DNA of 64,000 nucleotides, from the NCBI RefSeq assembly GCF_030445035.2, contig NC_080696.1, positions 26,425,661 through 26,489,660 on the forward strand, given 5' to 3'. Shown piece by piece: positions 32,670 to 45,551 of this stretch. Below the pieces are notes generated by a model, which saw nothing but the letters and a program-made list of their open reading frames with translations, had not been told where the DNA came from and ran no database searches. A program made the translations under genes and the position numbers. Numbering within the stretch: position 1 is the first letter of the stretch; every line of letters starts with the position of its first letter. Source of the stretch: Dasypus novemcinctus. Taxonomy: Eukaryota; Chordata; Mammalia; Cingulata; Dasypodidae.

Positions 32670-33960
32670 TTAGTCTTTAAAATTGCCCAGCTTAAGTTTT
32701 CAAATCAGGCCAGGGACTTACAATTGGGGTGCAGATATTCTTCCAGAGGTTGTATACAGAGGGCATGAATGGTTTTTCCCCTGTAATTTCCAGACTAGCT
32801 AGCATATGGTACTAGTCTATGCAACTTTACACAGAAGTGTTTCTTCTCTACTTTCCTGCATTCCTGTGTTGAATCTCCAGATCAGAGATTCAAAGTGGGC
32901 TCTGCTGGGCATAGTCACTGAAGAAAAGCATCCCAATCTCCCCTCCCTTTTCTCTTGAAACAACTGACAGGAAGGAAGATGTCTGTTTCCCTCTCAGGTA
33001 GTTCTAGTGATCCAGGGGTTTTGCCCAGCTTAATATCTTGGGGGTGGGGTAGGAAAGCCCTTCCCAGATGCCTCAGGGGGCTTGGTAATTTGTCATTTCA
33101 GCTACTTCATCTTGCTGTCCCTCAACCTCCTGGGAGATGTGTAGCACTGTCCTGATCTCCTAATCCCCAAAGCAGGTCTCTCAGACAGCCTTTGGCTCTT
33201 CCTCTGTTGTTGTTGTTGTTTTGAGAGCATTCAGCTCTGCCTGTTAGTCCATCACCATCTTCCTCAGTAAGCCTATTTCATAATGCCAGAAAATTACATC
33301 TGACATTGATGTTAAAACTCTAATCATGGGTGACAAATTCTACCTCTGTTTTCTCAATGCCAAGATTAACCAATAAATCTGGTTTAGTGTGGTACATTGT
33401 GATATGTGGCAGGTTATGTTTGTATGTGTGGAAGTGTATTTTCAATAGATTATAAGCCTAGATGGGAGTGGATATGGGAAGCTATAACATCGTTCCTTAG
33501 TATTATATATATATATATATTTTTTAATTCAAAGCAAGTTTGGAAGGAGATTTTTATAAATGGACTAAATACAAAAGAATCCCAAACAAAATAAAATGTA
33601 AAAATGCATGGTGAAATAACAGAGGGAAATAGGATTTGGATTTTTGTGAGTGTTTTAGCTTATCTATCTTAGCAATTGCCATATCCACAGACAAAATAAT
33701 TTTCAAAAAACGGTAAACTCTGACTCAAACAACTGTAAAATGAATACATGTGAGTGCTTGCATTTAACCCATTAATTAATAAGAGAAACAGTGTGGCATT
33801 AGAATCAATTTAAAGGACAATCCAATGTACCAAAAATATGATTACTCTTTAAGAGATGCTGTAATTAATTTATAAATATATTTCTGCTTACCACAATTAT
33901 TGAGGAAAATCAATTGAACCTCCAGTAGAAAGCAATTCTATTTCTACGAACAAGAGTTAT
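32670..33960. other. intergenic, nothing recognised
   Basis: No gene is seen. A short (TA)n lies at about 33505-33521 and a (GTT)n run near 33208-33222. Confidence 0.45.
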
Positions 33961-33968
33961 TTGAATTA

Positions 33969-34623
33969 CTCCTACATTCCAGTTTGTTGGACTTATATAA
34001 GTCAGCAAACAGGGAGGCGAAGATGGTCAACCACCGAACCAGGGAACCGAGAGTGCCTACAACTCCAAGCAGGTAATTCACATCCATCAACCATGTGGGA
34101 CCTAAGCCCCCTCTCGATATAGAGGTGGAGTGGACATCATCAACCCAGGGTCCACAGGTTGGAGGAACTTACTGGTATTCTATTATAGAACTATTGTGAC
34201 TAGTAATGGAAGAAACTGTAGCATTGATGTGGAGAAAGTGACCATGGTAGTTGCTGAAGGCAGGGAGAGGGAAAAGAAGATGAGATGTGGGGGCATTTTC
34301 AGGACCTGGAGTTGTCCTAAATAATATTTCAGGGACAGATGTTGGACATTATATATGCTGCCATAACCCACTGAATGTACTGGGGGAGAGTGTAAACTAC
34401 AGTGTAAACTATAATCCACGCAGTGCAGCAGTACTCCAAAATGTATTCACTAAATGCAATGAATGTACCACAATGATGAAAGAGGTTGTTGATGTGAGAG
34501 GAGTGGGGGATGATACGTAGGGTATGTGAAAACCTCATGTTTTTTAATGTAACATTTTTTTGTCATCTATGTATCTTTTTTAAAAAAGACAAAATAATAA
34601 AAATAAAATAAAAATTTTAAAAA
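33969..34623 (+). mobile_element. L1 3' end with target duplication
   Basis: The sequence shares GTGTAAACTACAGTGTAAAC, ACTATAATCC, CTCCAAAATGTATTCA, GTTGTTGATGTG and a final TTTAATGTAACATTTT with the copy at 40844 and with 56900-57113. It ends in an A-rich tail (about 34580-34623). Flanks AGAGTTATTTGAATTA (33953-33968) and AGAATTATTTGCATTA (34624-34639) agree at 14 of 16 bases. Short frames inside are not genes. Confidence 0.8.
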
Positions 34624-34913
34624 AGAATTATTTGCATTATATCTAATTTCTAAGATTTAAAGAACTGAGACCAAAATAGCCCAAAGGCAGTGAAAGTCAC
34701 AAAACCCATAGAATCATGTAACTTCAATGAGAGTGGGCTAAGTAATACATAAATTTTCATTGAAGACACCTAGTAAATGTTTTGTTACATTTCAATCTTT
34801 CACTGTTATTTTCCTTAATGGGAGATAAAGAAATGTATCAACAATATTCAAATGAAGTAAGAATGATTTTTAAATAAAATAAATTTATGAAAGTGAAAAA
34901 TCTTCCCCCATTT

Positions 34914-34940
34914 ATGTTATATATATATATATATATATTT
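34914..34940. repeat. (TA)n
   Basis: An uninterrupted TA dinucleotide run in AT-rich DNA. Confidence 0.85.
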
Positions 34941-34944
34941 ACAA

Positions 34945-35945
34945 AAGAATAGTTTAAACTGAAAACTTTCTGTATCCTTAGTAGTTTTGATATTTGGGTA
35001 TGGAAAGAGCTAAGCAAAACTATAAAGGGATGAAAAAGTACCCCAGGGATAGTAAGGGTGGGAAGGCATTAATACAATGAGGCTTGAGAAAATCAGGGGT
35101 GGATATAATTACAGTAATCCAGAAGGAAATGGATCTGTAGCAGAATTGTTTATACCTTAGTTAAAGGTATCCAATCGTTGACAAACCATAGGAGGGAACC
35201 AACAGAATAAATACCCCAATTTCCTTACATTCCCACCATTCACTCTTAATTTTTAGCTCACATTTCCTGATGGCCAGAGTAAAATACAGCCTGTTTGAAG
35301 CAGAACATGGAAGCAGATCATGGAAGACTTCCTTGGGTAGAGGAGTGATAGGAGTATTTCTAGTTCATGTTCCTATAGTGTATTCATTTGCATTCTTTTT
35401 TGGAGCTAGTTGGAAAAATGAAAACATACAGAAAATAACTGAGTCCTCCAACATTTTTATTTTAATCAGTTAACAGTCATTTAATATGACATATACCACT
35501 ATGGGTCAGATACTGAAGTTAACACTTAGGCTAAAGAGGTGAATAAGACAGATACAGCCCTGCTTTTCTATAGCTTATTTAAAGGACTTTGGAATTGAAG
35601 AATGAGGCAAATTGTACTTTATCTGTATGTCAACAGTTTGTGAAAACAGAACCAATAGTTGAAGAAACATTTCTTTTTAATTTCAGAAAGTGCTCTAATA
35701 CTTCTTGCTGGCTGAGAAAGAATCAGATTTATTAAAAGGTGAAGTCTCTGTGCCTAGATGTCCTGCAGCAAAGACCCAGTGACTTTTCAGGAGGTGTGTT
35801 AGAAGGAATTCAATTCTCCATTGAAGAAACTGAATTAGGCAGCTTCAAAGGCTCATTCTCATCTTGTTTTGTAAAATTGAAAAAGTAATATGTTTATTCC
35901 CTTCTGGCGCAGCATAGAATTAAACTACTTATATTATTAAAAAAT
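34945..35945. other. intergenic, possible MIR-like trace
   Basis: No gene is seen. GGGTCAGATACTGAAGTTAAC with AGACAGATACAGCCCTGC at 35500-35570 looks like a worn MIR or L2 but is too short to call. Confidence 0.35.
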
Positions 35946-35948
35946 AGT

Positions 35949-36371
35949 GAAGTGGACTTGGCCCAGTGGTTAGGGTGTCCGTCTACCACATGGGAGGTCT
36001 GTGGTTCAAACTCAGGGCCTCCTGGACTCATGGGGAGCTGGCCCATGCGCAGTGCTGATGCGCGCAAGGAGTGCCCTGCCACGCAGGGGTGTCCCCCTCA
36101 TAGGGGAGCCCCACGCACGAGGAGTGCACCCTGTAAGGAGAGCTGCCCAGCGCGAAAGAAAATGCAGCCTGCCCAGGAATGGTGCCGCGCACACACAGAG
36201 AGCTGACACAATGAGATGACACAACAAAAAGAAACACAGATTCCCGTGCTGCTGACAACAACAGAAGCAGACAAAGAAGAACACACAGCAAATAGACACA
36301 GAGAACAGACAACTGGGGCAGGGGGTAGGAAAGGGAGAGAAATAAATAAAAATAAACATATCTTAAAAAAA
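35949..36371 (+). mobile_element. DAS-III-type SINE
   Basis: This is the tRNA-derived armadillo SINE. The head carries an RNA polymerase III A box (TGGCCCAGTGG, 35959-35969) and B box (GGTTCAAACTC, 36003-36013) spaced as in a tRNA. A GC-rich body with AGGAGTGCCCTGCC and GGAGAGCTGCCCAGCGCGAA follows, then an A-rich end near AAATAAATAAAAATAAACA. The unusually high CpG and GC content against AT-rich surroundings explains the overlapping open frames on both strands. It is the best single clue to species. Confidence 0.9.
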
Positions 36372-36469
36372 ATACTTTGGGTTTCTCTGAAAATCCAAAA
36401 TATGAAATGTCCACTATCTTGCTATTAAGAATATGAATGCCTCCATTCTGAGTACTTCATCAGTACTGG

Positions 36470-37382
36470 AAGTAAAGAAGACAGGTTATACATGACTGAA
36501 CTCATTCTAAAAGGACTTATACAGAATCCTCAGGTGCAGAGAATTCTATGCAGGTTCTTATTTATCACCTACATTGTCACTGTCAGGGCATCCTAATCAT
36601 TGTTGATGCCATAATCTGCAGTCAGACTTTGTAGACAATAATATATACCTTCCTTCTAGTCTTTGATAGATGCATGCTATTTCTCTTTGATAATTCATAA
36701 AATTCTAGTTGACATGACCTCAGACAAAAGTCATCTCCTTCAGTGGCTGCATGGAACAGTTCTTTATTGACTTCTTAGACATTTGAGGTTGTTCTTCTCA
36801 TGTTCATGGCCTGTGATGGCTCTATTGATATCTGCAGATATGTGCACTTATGTGAGTTTCATGAAACACTGCACATGCTGCCTCCTGGTATAGATGTTCT
36901 AGACAGTGGGCTTTCTACACTATTGGACAGGTTCTGGTCACCTTCTGGCTCCCATTCGGTGGACTAAACATCATGGAACATTTAATGTGTGACATCCCAT
37001 CCTGATACAATCCACTTGCAATGACACTTTCTTCATTGGTCCCTTGGTAGCTGCCAATTGTGGAGTAACCCCTGTGATGACCTTTAATATTGTTGATATC
37101 TTATGTTGTCATCCAGGACCCCTTGAAAACTCATAGATCTGCATGGAGGAAAACGTCCCTCTCTATATGCAGCTCCCATGTCACTGTTTTCTTGTGATCA
37201 TTCCCTGTATTTTTATGTATCTGTGTCCAGCAGTCATCTTCTCCATTGATAAACTTATAGCAATATTCTATAACCTTGTCATTCCACTGTTAAATCCTAT
37301 AGTTTATACAGTAAAGAACGTAGAAGTAAAAAATACTTTTAGAATGTTATTGAAAAGGAATGTAATTTCAGAGAGAAAATGA
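36470..37382 (+). pseudogene. olfactory receptor pseudogene 1 (family 4-like)
   Basis: These are remains of a seven-helix odorant receptor. An ATG at 36492 opens TELILKGLIQNPQVQ and a TM1-like stretch (FITYIVTV), then a stop. LIDACY, the TM3 end reading MACDGSIDIC (36806-36835, in place of the usual MAYDRYVAIC) and CDTFF-like loops follow in shifting frames. The last open part (37143-37382) carries the TM6-TM7 region: SSHVTVFL-like, PCIFMYLCPAV, then VIPLLNPIVYTVKNVEVK. These TM6/TM7 motifs most resemble family 4 receptors. Multiple stops and frameshifts make it non-functional. No intron lies in the coding part, as usual for olfactory receptors. Confidence 0.85.
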
Positions 37383-37474
37383 TCCAAGATTATATTTTTA
37401 TCAAAAACTTTTTTATTTTTTGTTTTATTACTTTAAAAACTTTTTACCCCACCTTTCACCCAACACTTACAGAA

Positions 37475-37625
37475 TTTTTTCTAAGATAGGTATTATCATC
37501 ATGATTATTCCTATTTTATAGATGAAGGAAAATATACTCAAAAACATTAAATGACCAACCCAAAATCAGAGACAGAGATAATACCTTGGATCTATATTTA
37601 ATTCCAAATTCCATGCTCTTACCAT
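37475..37625 (-). repeat. MIR SINE
   Basis: Antisense MIR landmarks are present: TTCCTATTTTATAGATGAAG, GACCAACCCAAAATCAGAGA and CAAATTCCATGCTCTTACC. Confidence 0.65.
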
Positions 37626-37989
37626 CATTTTCAAGAGTATCAGGGAAAAAAAAAAGCAGCATGTAGATCAGATAATTTGTTATAGCAAATTAATGGTAAA
37701 AATGAGAAGTTTTGAGTTGTATATAAGTTACCAAGGTAAAATGTTTGACAGTATCTCTTTTCTAACTGCAGAGTTGCATAACCTACCTAATATAAAAGCA
37801 GTTGGCACTCACAAATCTGTATTGCCTACTGGTATATAGGAGAGTGTGTATTACAATTTAGAAAGAAGGTATTTGATAATAAGTTATTGGAATACATATA
37901 ACCTAATTTTAAAATTATATTGGGCTCTTGTTTTGTTGAGTAAAAAAGTCCAGTAATAATAAAAGTTTATTGCATTTAAAGCAAAATGA

Positions 37990-38150
37990 AAACTTGTTAT
38001 TACATTCATATGCTCATAACAACCCTATAAGATTAAAATCCAGTGTTCTTATTTTACAGAAAAAATGGAGGATATTAAATGTTAACTAGATCATATAATA
38101 CGTAAGTGAGCCTTGAAATTCATAATCTATATCCTGTGAACTTTTAATTA
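37990..38150 (-). repeat. MIR SINE
   Basis: Antisense MIR landmarks are present: CATAACAACCCTATAAGAT, CTTATTTTACAGAAAAAATG and AACTAGATCATATAATACGT. Confidence 0.65.
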
Positions 38151-38159
38151 TATAGAATT

Positions 38160-40827
38160 CCTTGGTACTAGTGTTTGGTTATGATTTGATATAATATTTT
38201 TTATTATATGACATAGGAATGATAATTTATTAGATTCAAAATCATTAGTAGAAACTATGCATTTTGTTTTCAAAAGCACATATAAAAATACATCAATAAA
38301 ACATTTTTCATTGTTAAAAGTCAGCTGCTTAGTTACTTGAATCTGACATTACTAAGAACATTTCTTAATACCCTAATTGCAAACTGCTTTCCAAAATGGT
38401 TTATAAGGTATGGAAGAAAACAGGAATCATTATTCCACATTTGAGCAAAGGAAGTATTTCTTAATTAAGTTTACTTAAGCCATAAATAATATGACCTATT
38501 CATATTGTGCATGGTTTTTGGCTCTTTAAAAAATGAAGTCTGATACCCAAAGATAAATGTGTATTACTAATATCTTTATAGCTACTTATTCATTTTGATA
38601 AATTCAGCTCCCATTTCATGTATACAATATGTTTCATTGAAGAAGTTAATGGACATCATGATGTAATAATATTTAGCAAGCATACTATGATTGTATAAAT
38701 AATGAAGGAGAATAAGAATAAAGGCTTCAGGATCAGGAGACATGAGTTTTATTTATCACTGTGCCACCATCTAATTCTATGACTTTAAACTGTCTCACCA
38801 TTTCTAAAGGAAGTTTATTTAAGTAATTCAGAAGATGTTTCCAAGTGTTTTGATTCTGTTAGTGCCATTTTACTACCTTAAATACTGTTAATATATTTGC
38901 AAATATATTTGCTTCTACTCCCATTTTAAGAAGTAAAACTGAAGATATAAATGATTATACATAGAGGCCAGCCATTGACCACACACCCTAAACTTTACCA
39001 TTTCTGGTAAATAACTTAGAAAATGTCCTTCTGGGATGGAAGGATCTTTGGATTGGACTATGAATTTGAGGATATGAAATCTAATGTTGATGTTTTGTTG
39101 CCTTGAGAATATGAATTTATATCTACTGAAATGCACAAAGTTACCCATAAGAAGAACACTGTCAGGCCCCCAAGATTTGCAGAATTAGTTCCTGAAACTG
39201 TCAAACATCAAAGAATACCTCAACTGCTTTCTGGCCAATGGTGATCTGATGCATATTTCATTTCTTCTGCCTTCATTCTGGTTTATTTTTCTAGTTTGAA
39301 AATGTGTTACTGTCTTTCCAATATTTTTCTCACATTCTCTTTAGACTTGTATTCTGGAAACGGACTTTCCTGGTATAGCTTCAGGAACCCTGGTTTGAAA
39401 TATTACCTCTATAGACAACCCAGACCAATTTTAGACTTAATACTGTACATGCTGCCCTTTCTCCATGCCATAACATTTTAGGCCCTGGAAAGCTCCCCAG
39501 ATGTAGGGATTTAAAAAATCAAAAACTGAAGAAAACAAGCTTCACAAATTTCTTGCCACAGCCCTAGCTGTTTGGGTAGAAGCTGGATGACCATTTAATG
39601 GGTTATCATCAAATCCATTGAATGGATCTTAATCTTTTTTGAGGATGGGCAGGATAACCATGTAAGTATATGCTCATTCTATGATCTGCCTGTTTCATTT
39701 GAGAGATGAAAAACAAGTTGAAGACTTTTTCACAGGTGACTGTTTATATTCCTTAAAGTTCCTTGGATAGTTTCAAATCCCATTCAAGCTTTCTTTGACA
39801 CTTGCTATCACAAAGATTATCATAGCCAACACTATAACACTCAAATGGTCTCAACAACCAAGTTTTGCTATGTGGCCTCAGTTTCCTTGAGCTGTTTTTC
39901 TATCATGACGTGTTGCTAAGTGATCACACCCTCTTGAGTCAATCCAGGAGTTATCTTTCCCATTCCATAGGTGTACTGTGAGACTAAATTTGAATTGCTT
40001 TAAGAAAGACATTTTACCCTATGCATAAAATTCAATTAGTGAAATTATTTACATCATTATCATATTAGTTTAATCCATAATGAGAGCAATAAACAACTGC
40101 CTTGGGGAAGTACTGAATATTTCCTCTGGTGTGAGGTTCCATTATTATAGTAGGGTTTATAACAGTCCTGCAATCATACTTGAATGCAGTATCTAAAAAT
40201 TATAATCAACATAAAGGATGGCTTGATAAAAAAACATAATATTATGGTGAAAATTTTTAAAAATCAGATAGCTACCTAGGTAAATTTCTACCAAATATCC
40301 AAAAACTCCATACAAAGTTCATTTGTTATCAAATGTCCAAAATCATACTGCCATTTAGTTAATTTGTAAGTGTTTGCCTCATTTTGTTCTCCTGTTATTT
40401 TGATTTGTCTTCAGGTATACTTATGGGTGGATTTGAAAGTTAAAGATGAAATGCTGTAAAAGTTCTTCTCTGATGTTCAGTTAAGTAATGTGAAATAATT
40501 AGGTGGTTGGCAAGTTTTACTAATAATGGTGAAATACCCCCGAGGTCTCATTAGCAACAGCTAAGCAACTTCACTTAAAACAGGATACCTGGGAGCACTT
40601 TTAAGACACAAGAGAAAGGTACTATCCAGAGGTGCCATTTATAAATCAACAAAGAGACTTATAGTAGCTGAGCTAGTTGGCATTTTAAATCTTACAACTT
40701 TACTTCTTTCTGTGTTATCTAATAGCTCCCTGGGGCTCTGGCATGGAATTCTGTCAAACTCATAGGTGAGAATTTTATTTCCAAAAATCATATGATTATA
40801 GATAAATCTTAGATTTAAATGGACCTT
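38160..40827. other. intergenic, possible worn MIR
   Basis: No gene is seen. 38720-38820 (GGATCAGGAGACATGAGTTT with CTATGACTTTAAACTGTCTC) may be a + strand MIR. The remainder, including 38915-39481, has only short frames without motifs. Confidence 0.45.
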
Positions 40828-40843
40828 AATAATAATATAATCA

Positions 40844-41064
40844 AGAGAGTGTAAACTACAATGTAAACTATAATCCATGCTGTGTAGCAGTGCTTCAAAA
40901 TGTATTCATCAATGGCAATGAATGTAACACATGTATGAAAGAAGTTGTTGATGTGGGACAGTGGGGGTGGTAGGGAGTGGGGCATATAGGAACCTTCGAT
41001 ATTTTTTAATGTAACATTTTATGTGATCTGTGTATCTTTTAAAAATAAATAACAGTATATTAAA
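40844..41064 (+). mobile_element. short, probably young L1 3' end
   Basis: A 5'-truncated L1 tail begins GAGAGTGTAAACTACAATG and ends TTTAATGTAACATTTTATG plus an A-rich tail. It is flanked by a perfect 16-bp duplication, AATAATAATATAATCA, at 40828-40843 and 41065-41080. The perfect duplication points to a relatively recent target-primed insertion. Confidence 0.85.
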
Positions 41065-41080
41065 AATAATAATATAATCA

Positions 41081-42219
41081 TACTCTAACTCATTATGGCC
41101 CCAACAATTTGAAGTTTAGATACTTTCAGCATGCAAGCATCAAGGAAAAGAGGATCACTCTAATCTCACTAATTTACAAGTAGCATCTTGGGATGTTTCT
41201 CTTTTTTTCCTTATTGGTATGTATTTAACTTGCAGTCATGTTTTGTACTCAAATTTGCATCCAGGTTTTCCTGCTTAATATTACAAGACACAAATTTTCT
41301 TACAATATTTAAAAAGATTTCTTTTAAAATCTACACACTGTTGGAAGTGATGTCCTCTATTTTTACTTAACCATTTTTCTAACCTTGGACTATCTATGCA
41401 TTTTCTAACTTTTCATACCTAATAATTTTGTTGAACATATTTTTCAATATTGATTTTCCCTTAAATATTTTCCTCTATGGTCTATTCCTAAAATGAATAT
41501 TATTGATTCAAAGAAAAAAAGACAGTTATTTCTATTTCTTCATAGTTATTTCTAAGTCTTTTAATAAATAATATATTATTTCTACTTTTTGAACACCATA
41601 ACCTTTTTCAGATATTTGGGGGATAAACCTAATACAAGACAACTGCAAAGAAGCAGCAGCACTTTCCACATGTACATAAGATTTTCATCTCAGCAAATTA
41701 AATCTAAAGTGCTTTTATCTCGTATTTTTGGGAGGAAAATAAATGTTTTGCAGAACAAATTTTATTAATTTTTTAAAATTTTCTCTTTCTTTCCTTTGGG
41801 GAATTTATTTTCCCGTATTGGGATGATTCTTCCATTTGAGAAATAATGTGATTTCCTTTAACCAATGATGGATGATGGATGTTATGAGAGAATGGAAACA
41901 GAACAGATGAAAATGCATATAGCAGAATCATAAAACACTTAGGAAGATCATTCATTTTATGGATGTTTGACCCATTGCGGTTTGGTAATAAAATACTGGG
42001 AGTGGAGGAGTACTAAAGACATTGAACAAGGACTTATTGTGACTGTAGGCAAACATATAAATTCATATAAATAGTGAGAATCTAATAAATAATTTTTGGA
42101 TTAGTGAACATGTAAGCAACAGGTAGACTTTAAATATGTGTTTGTGTGTATATGTGTGTATGCATATATAAATCATAGCATTTTATTTATCTATAAGCTA
42201 TCTATCATCTACCTGTCAT
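41081..42219. other. intergenic, nothing recognised
   Basis: No gene or named repeat is seen. A short GT/AT-rich alternating run lies at about 42135-42170. Confidence 0.45.
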
Positions 42220-42633
42220 TTTTTTAAAAAGATTTATGTTTTGTTTATTTCTCTCCTCTTCCCCACTCCCCAGTTGTCTGCTGTCTGTGTCCATTCACTG
42301 TGTGTTCTTCTGTGACCACTTCTATCCTTATTAGCGGCACTGGGAATCTATGTTTCTTTTTTTTGTGTCATCTTGTTGTGTCAGCTCTGTGTGTGTGTGG
42401 TGGCATTCCTGGGCAGGCTGCACCTTCTTTCGTGCTGGGCGGCTCTCCTTACGGGGTGCATTCCTTGCGCATGGGGCTCCCCTATGTGGGGGACACTGCT
42501 GAGTGGCAGGGCACTCCTTGCGCACATCAGCACTGTGCATGGGCCAGCTCCACACGGGTCAAGGAGGCCTGGGTTTGAACTGTGGACCTCACATGTGGTA
42601 GGTGCATGCCCTATCTGTTGGGTCAAGTTCACT
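42220..42633 (-). mobile_element. DAS-III-type SINE
   Basis: This is the reverse complement of the family seen at 35949. It has the same body blocks (GGAGCCCCATGCGCAAGGA on the minus strand, AGGAGTGCCCTGCCACT) and the tail TGTTCTCTGT-like/ATTTCTCTCCTC on the + strand. The tRNA-like head is at the right end. Imperfect direct flanks (CTACCTGTCA / CTATCTGTCT) may be the target duplication. Confidence 0.85.
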
Positions 42634-42639
42634 TGCCTA

Positions 42640-43840
42640 TCTGTCTTACTTCAAAAAACTTCTTTCCATTCTCCAGGTTAAACTTATACTTTTTAAAACT
42701 TTGAAAGTAAGGGTTCTCTTTATTTAAAAGATCTTCATAGAATGTAGAACTTACCAATATTTTTAAACATTTTTTAACCGTTTTCTATTGAAATTATAAG
42801 TTTACTGAGTGGGAATATACCAAATTGTATGTGAAACATAATTTTGTAAAATAAACAATATTATTTGACCAGCATTATTATTAACTTGGAAATCAAGTAT
42901 CTTGGCAATATACTCTTTCCTAGAGGGAATTAATATTTCTATACTTACCTTATAGAGGTACAAACTATGCTACAAACTGTTAAACTGGGTTTGAGCTTCC
43001 TTTCAAAACTTTCTTTTTTTTAATGTGTCTCATATAGTGGGTAATGATAAACAGAGCAGTTTGACAGGGCCACTTGAGAGCCTAGGTTTATGAACTGAGA
43101 AGCAGGTATATTTTTCCACATGGGGATGTAAGAAGTGTGGCAGTTCTCCAAACATTCATCATTTAATTAGCACCAGGCATCACAGACACTACTTCTGGCA
43201 TTCTACTCTGCACAGGGAGGAAACAGAAGTGAGTATCATGTGCTATGGTAGGAAGGCTAGGTATGTTTCTAACTACTTATAAACTTCCTTGAACTGTGGT
43301 TTATGACATTTCTTGTTCAGTGGACAATGTCTTTCTTTTCACAGTTAGAACCGTTGGTTCAAATGTCAATTCTCCAGGAAGGTGGAATAATCCTTTACTG
43401 TTTGCAGCATTTAGAATTTACAAAATACATTTTGCAGACCTTATTAGTAGGTTCATAGATGCAGAAGAGGCCTTGGAAGCTTACAGGAACTGACATGACT
43501 TAGCAAAGTCAAACAGAGTTGAAATAAAGAGAGACTCCATGTCTCCTCACAACATATGGCTTCATATTTTCTCAGTAGATTTTAGATAAAATGGTTCCTT
43601 ATAAAAGATGTTTTTTAGGTGATAAATGCAAAGTGTCTTTAGTTAACAAAACAGCATCATGTAGGACATGGAATGAATAATTGATGCAATTACTTGTGTA
43701 AAGGGGGCCAAAGATGTACTTCACAATTATGGTGACTACCTTATTTCTATACTATGAATTCAGATAAGAACACTTCCACAGTTAAGTATCTTTCTTTTTT
43801 TCTTTGTAAGTGATTCAGCCCTCAACAATGTGTTACTCCC
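42640..43840. other. intergenic, nothing recognised
   Basis: No gene is seen. A 65-codon frame at 43296-43493 has no recognisable motif. This is immediately upstream of an olfactory receptor relic and may have held its promoter and 5' exon. Confidence 0.4.
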
Positions 43841-43843
43841 TGA

Positions 43844-44745
43844 ATGGATCACCTCATCCTTTCCAACAATGCAATTGAATTTATTCTCGTGGGACTCACA
43901 CAGAATCCACACTTGCAGAAGACACTGTTTATTTTCTGTTCATTTTTCTATTTGCTGTGCTGGGTAATCTCATTGTCCTCACCACCTCTCTCAGCCCCGC
44001 TTTTTCTGCTCCTACTTACTTCCTTCTCACCTACTTGTCTTTCATAGATGCCTCCTACCCCTCTGTCATCATCCCGAAAATGATCATCAGCCTGCTTTAC
44101 CAGAGCAGAAGCATATCCTTGAGTGGTTGCCTGATTGAGCTCTTTGTGGCAAACTTCTTGGGAGAATCTGATATCCTCTTCATTGTCATGATTTATGATC
44201 GCTATGTGGTAATCTGCAAGCCTTTGCACTATATGATCATCATGCGACGGGAGCCCTGTCGTCTCCTGGTGGTCATGGCCGGCGTTGGGGGAATCCTCTG
44301 CAACACTGTGCAGATTCTCTTCACTATCAATTTGTCTTTCTGTGGCCCCAATGTCATTGTCCACTTCGTGTGTGCCCTCTTCCCACTGCTCAAGCTTGAC
44401 CACAGTGGCACCTACACCCTTGGGATGGTGGTGGTTGCCAAGTGTGGAGCTATGTGCTTGCTCATTTTATCCATGTTACTTAATGCCTACGTTGTTATTC
44501 TGCATTCTCTGAAATTCCGGCTCTAAAGAACAGTGCAAAGCTATCTCCACATGTGGTTCTCACTTTACAATAGTTGTACTCTTTTTTGTGCCCTGTATAT
44601 TTACCTACATGCATCCTGTCTACCTTCTTGGTAGACAAAGTTAGTGACTGTTTTCTGCAATCTTCACCCCCATTTTAAACCCTATCATTTACACAGTCAG
44701 AAACACAGAGACAAAAATACCGTGAGGAATTTGTTGAAGAGTAAC
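43844..44745 (+). pseudogene. olfactory receptor pseudogene 2 (family 4-like), nearly full length
   Basis: This is a nearly complete odorant receptor frame. The start ATG at 43844 opens ILSNNAIEFILVGLTQNPHLQ. A frameshift near 43950 (TM1) leads to LGNLIVL, APTYFLL and LSFIDASY. TM3 ends MIYDRYVVICKPLHY, close to the family consensus, and extracellular loop cysteines are kept (FCGPNVIVHFVC). A second frameshift near 44520 restores the first frame: [20 protein letters not shown] (TM6 start), then PILNPIIYTVRN (TM7) near 44665-44702. Two adjacent in-frame stops (44642-44647) lie between TM6 and TM7. With two frameshifts and a stop pair it is the least decayed of the three receptors here. The motifs suit family 4. 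Confidence 0.9.
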
Positions 44746-44759
44746 TTAGGCTAGTTATA

Positions 44760-45545
44760 ATGCCAAGAAAATAATGACACATAAAAACAATGGTAAATAT
44801 GAAAGAGGATTATCAAATTTTGCAGGTAAGTGACAAAAAAAAAAAGTTGAGAGACTAACATTTATGAGTACTTAATATTGACTAGAAACTTTAGCTGCAT
44901 TTGATTGCTTTTCATGTTCCTAACCAGGGATACAATATTCTTGTATGATATTCATATTCTAGGATATACAATTGAAAGAACTGTAAATCCTCAGTTTGAT
45001 GATTCTAGGGTGTGTTTTGCTGCAGGGTCTCACTCCTGTTTTACTAAATTCTTCACACATTTGTTACTTGAGTGAAATGACTGTTCCATGGAAACTTAAC
45101 CTCTGAAATTCCTTTATTTTGGCTTTGCCTTTGATGGAGCACAAAAGAAGAAATCCTAGGATAGATGTTTGGGGGGCAGTGGACAGTTGAGGAGTGAAAG
45201 AACCACCAAAGTTATTGTTTGTTACCATGAATCATCTGAAAGAAAAAAAAAAGAGGCACCAACTAAAGGAAGAAAGGAAAAATTCAAAGATCATCTGTGA
45301 AATTTTTCTTATCACAAAAACTAAGTCCAGCAATTTGGATTACCTTTAATTTCATCTTATTTACTCAAATATCCTCATGGTTCACAGTTTTTCTTGAATA
45401 CAAAGGAACAGATTTTTCTTCTTAACAAGACTTAAAAAACATTTGAAGAAATAAGGAAAAACATCACTTTCCCTAATATCAATAAAAATGGTAAATTTCC
45501 AAAGCCATCATTCCATAAGTGTAATATGTATATTTGCATCGAATG
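44760..45545. other. intergenic, nothing recognised
   Basis: No gene or named repeat is seen. Confidence 0.45.
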
Positions 45546-45551
45546 AATTTT

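Noticed and set aside
35951-36023. Possible tRNA gene
   Set aside because: A and B boxes are present, but this is the tRNA-like head of the SINE; the body and A-rich tail follow and no complete cloverleaf is supported.
35952-36414. Overlapping frames of up to 128 codons on both strands
   Set aside because: They lie within a DAS-III SINE, whose GC-rich body leaves few stop codons.
42300-42681. Overlapping frames of up to 102 codons
   Set aside because: Same reason: a minus-strand DAS-III SINE.
43948-44411. Minus-strand frames of 151 and 60 codons
   Set aside because: They are antisense to olfactory receptor pseudogene 2.
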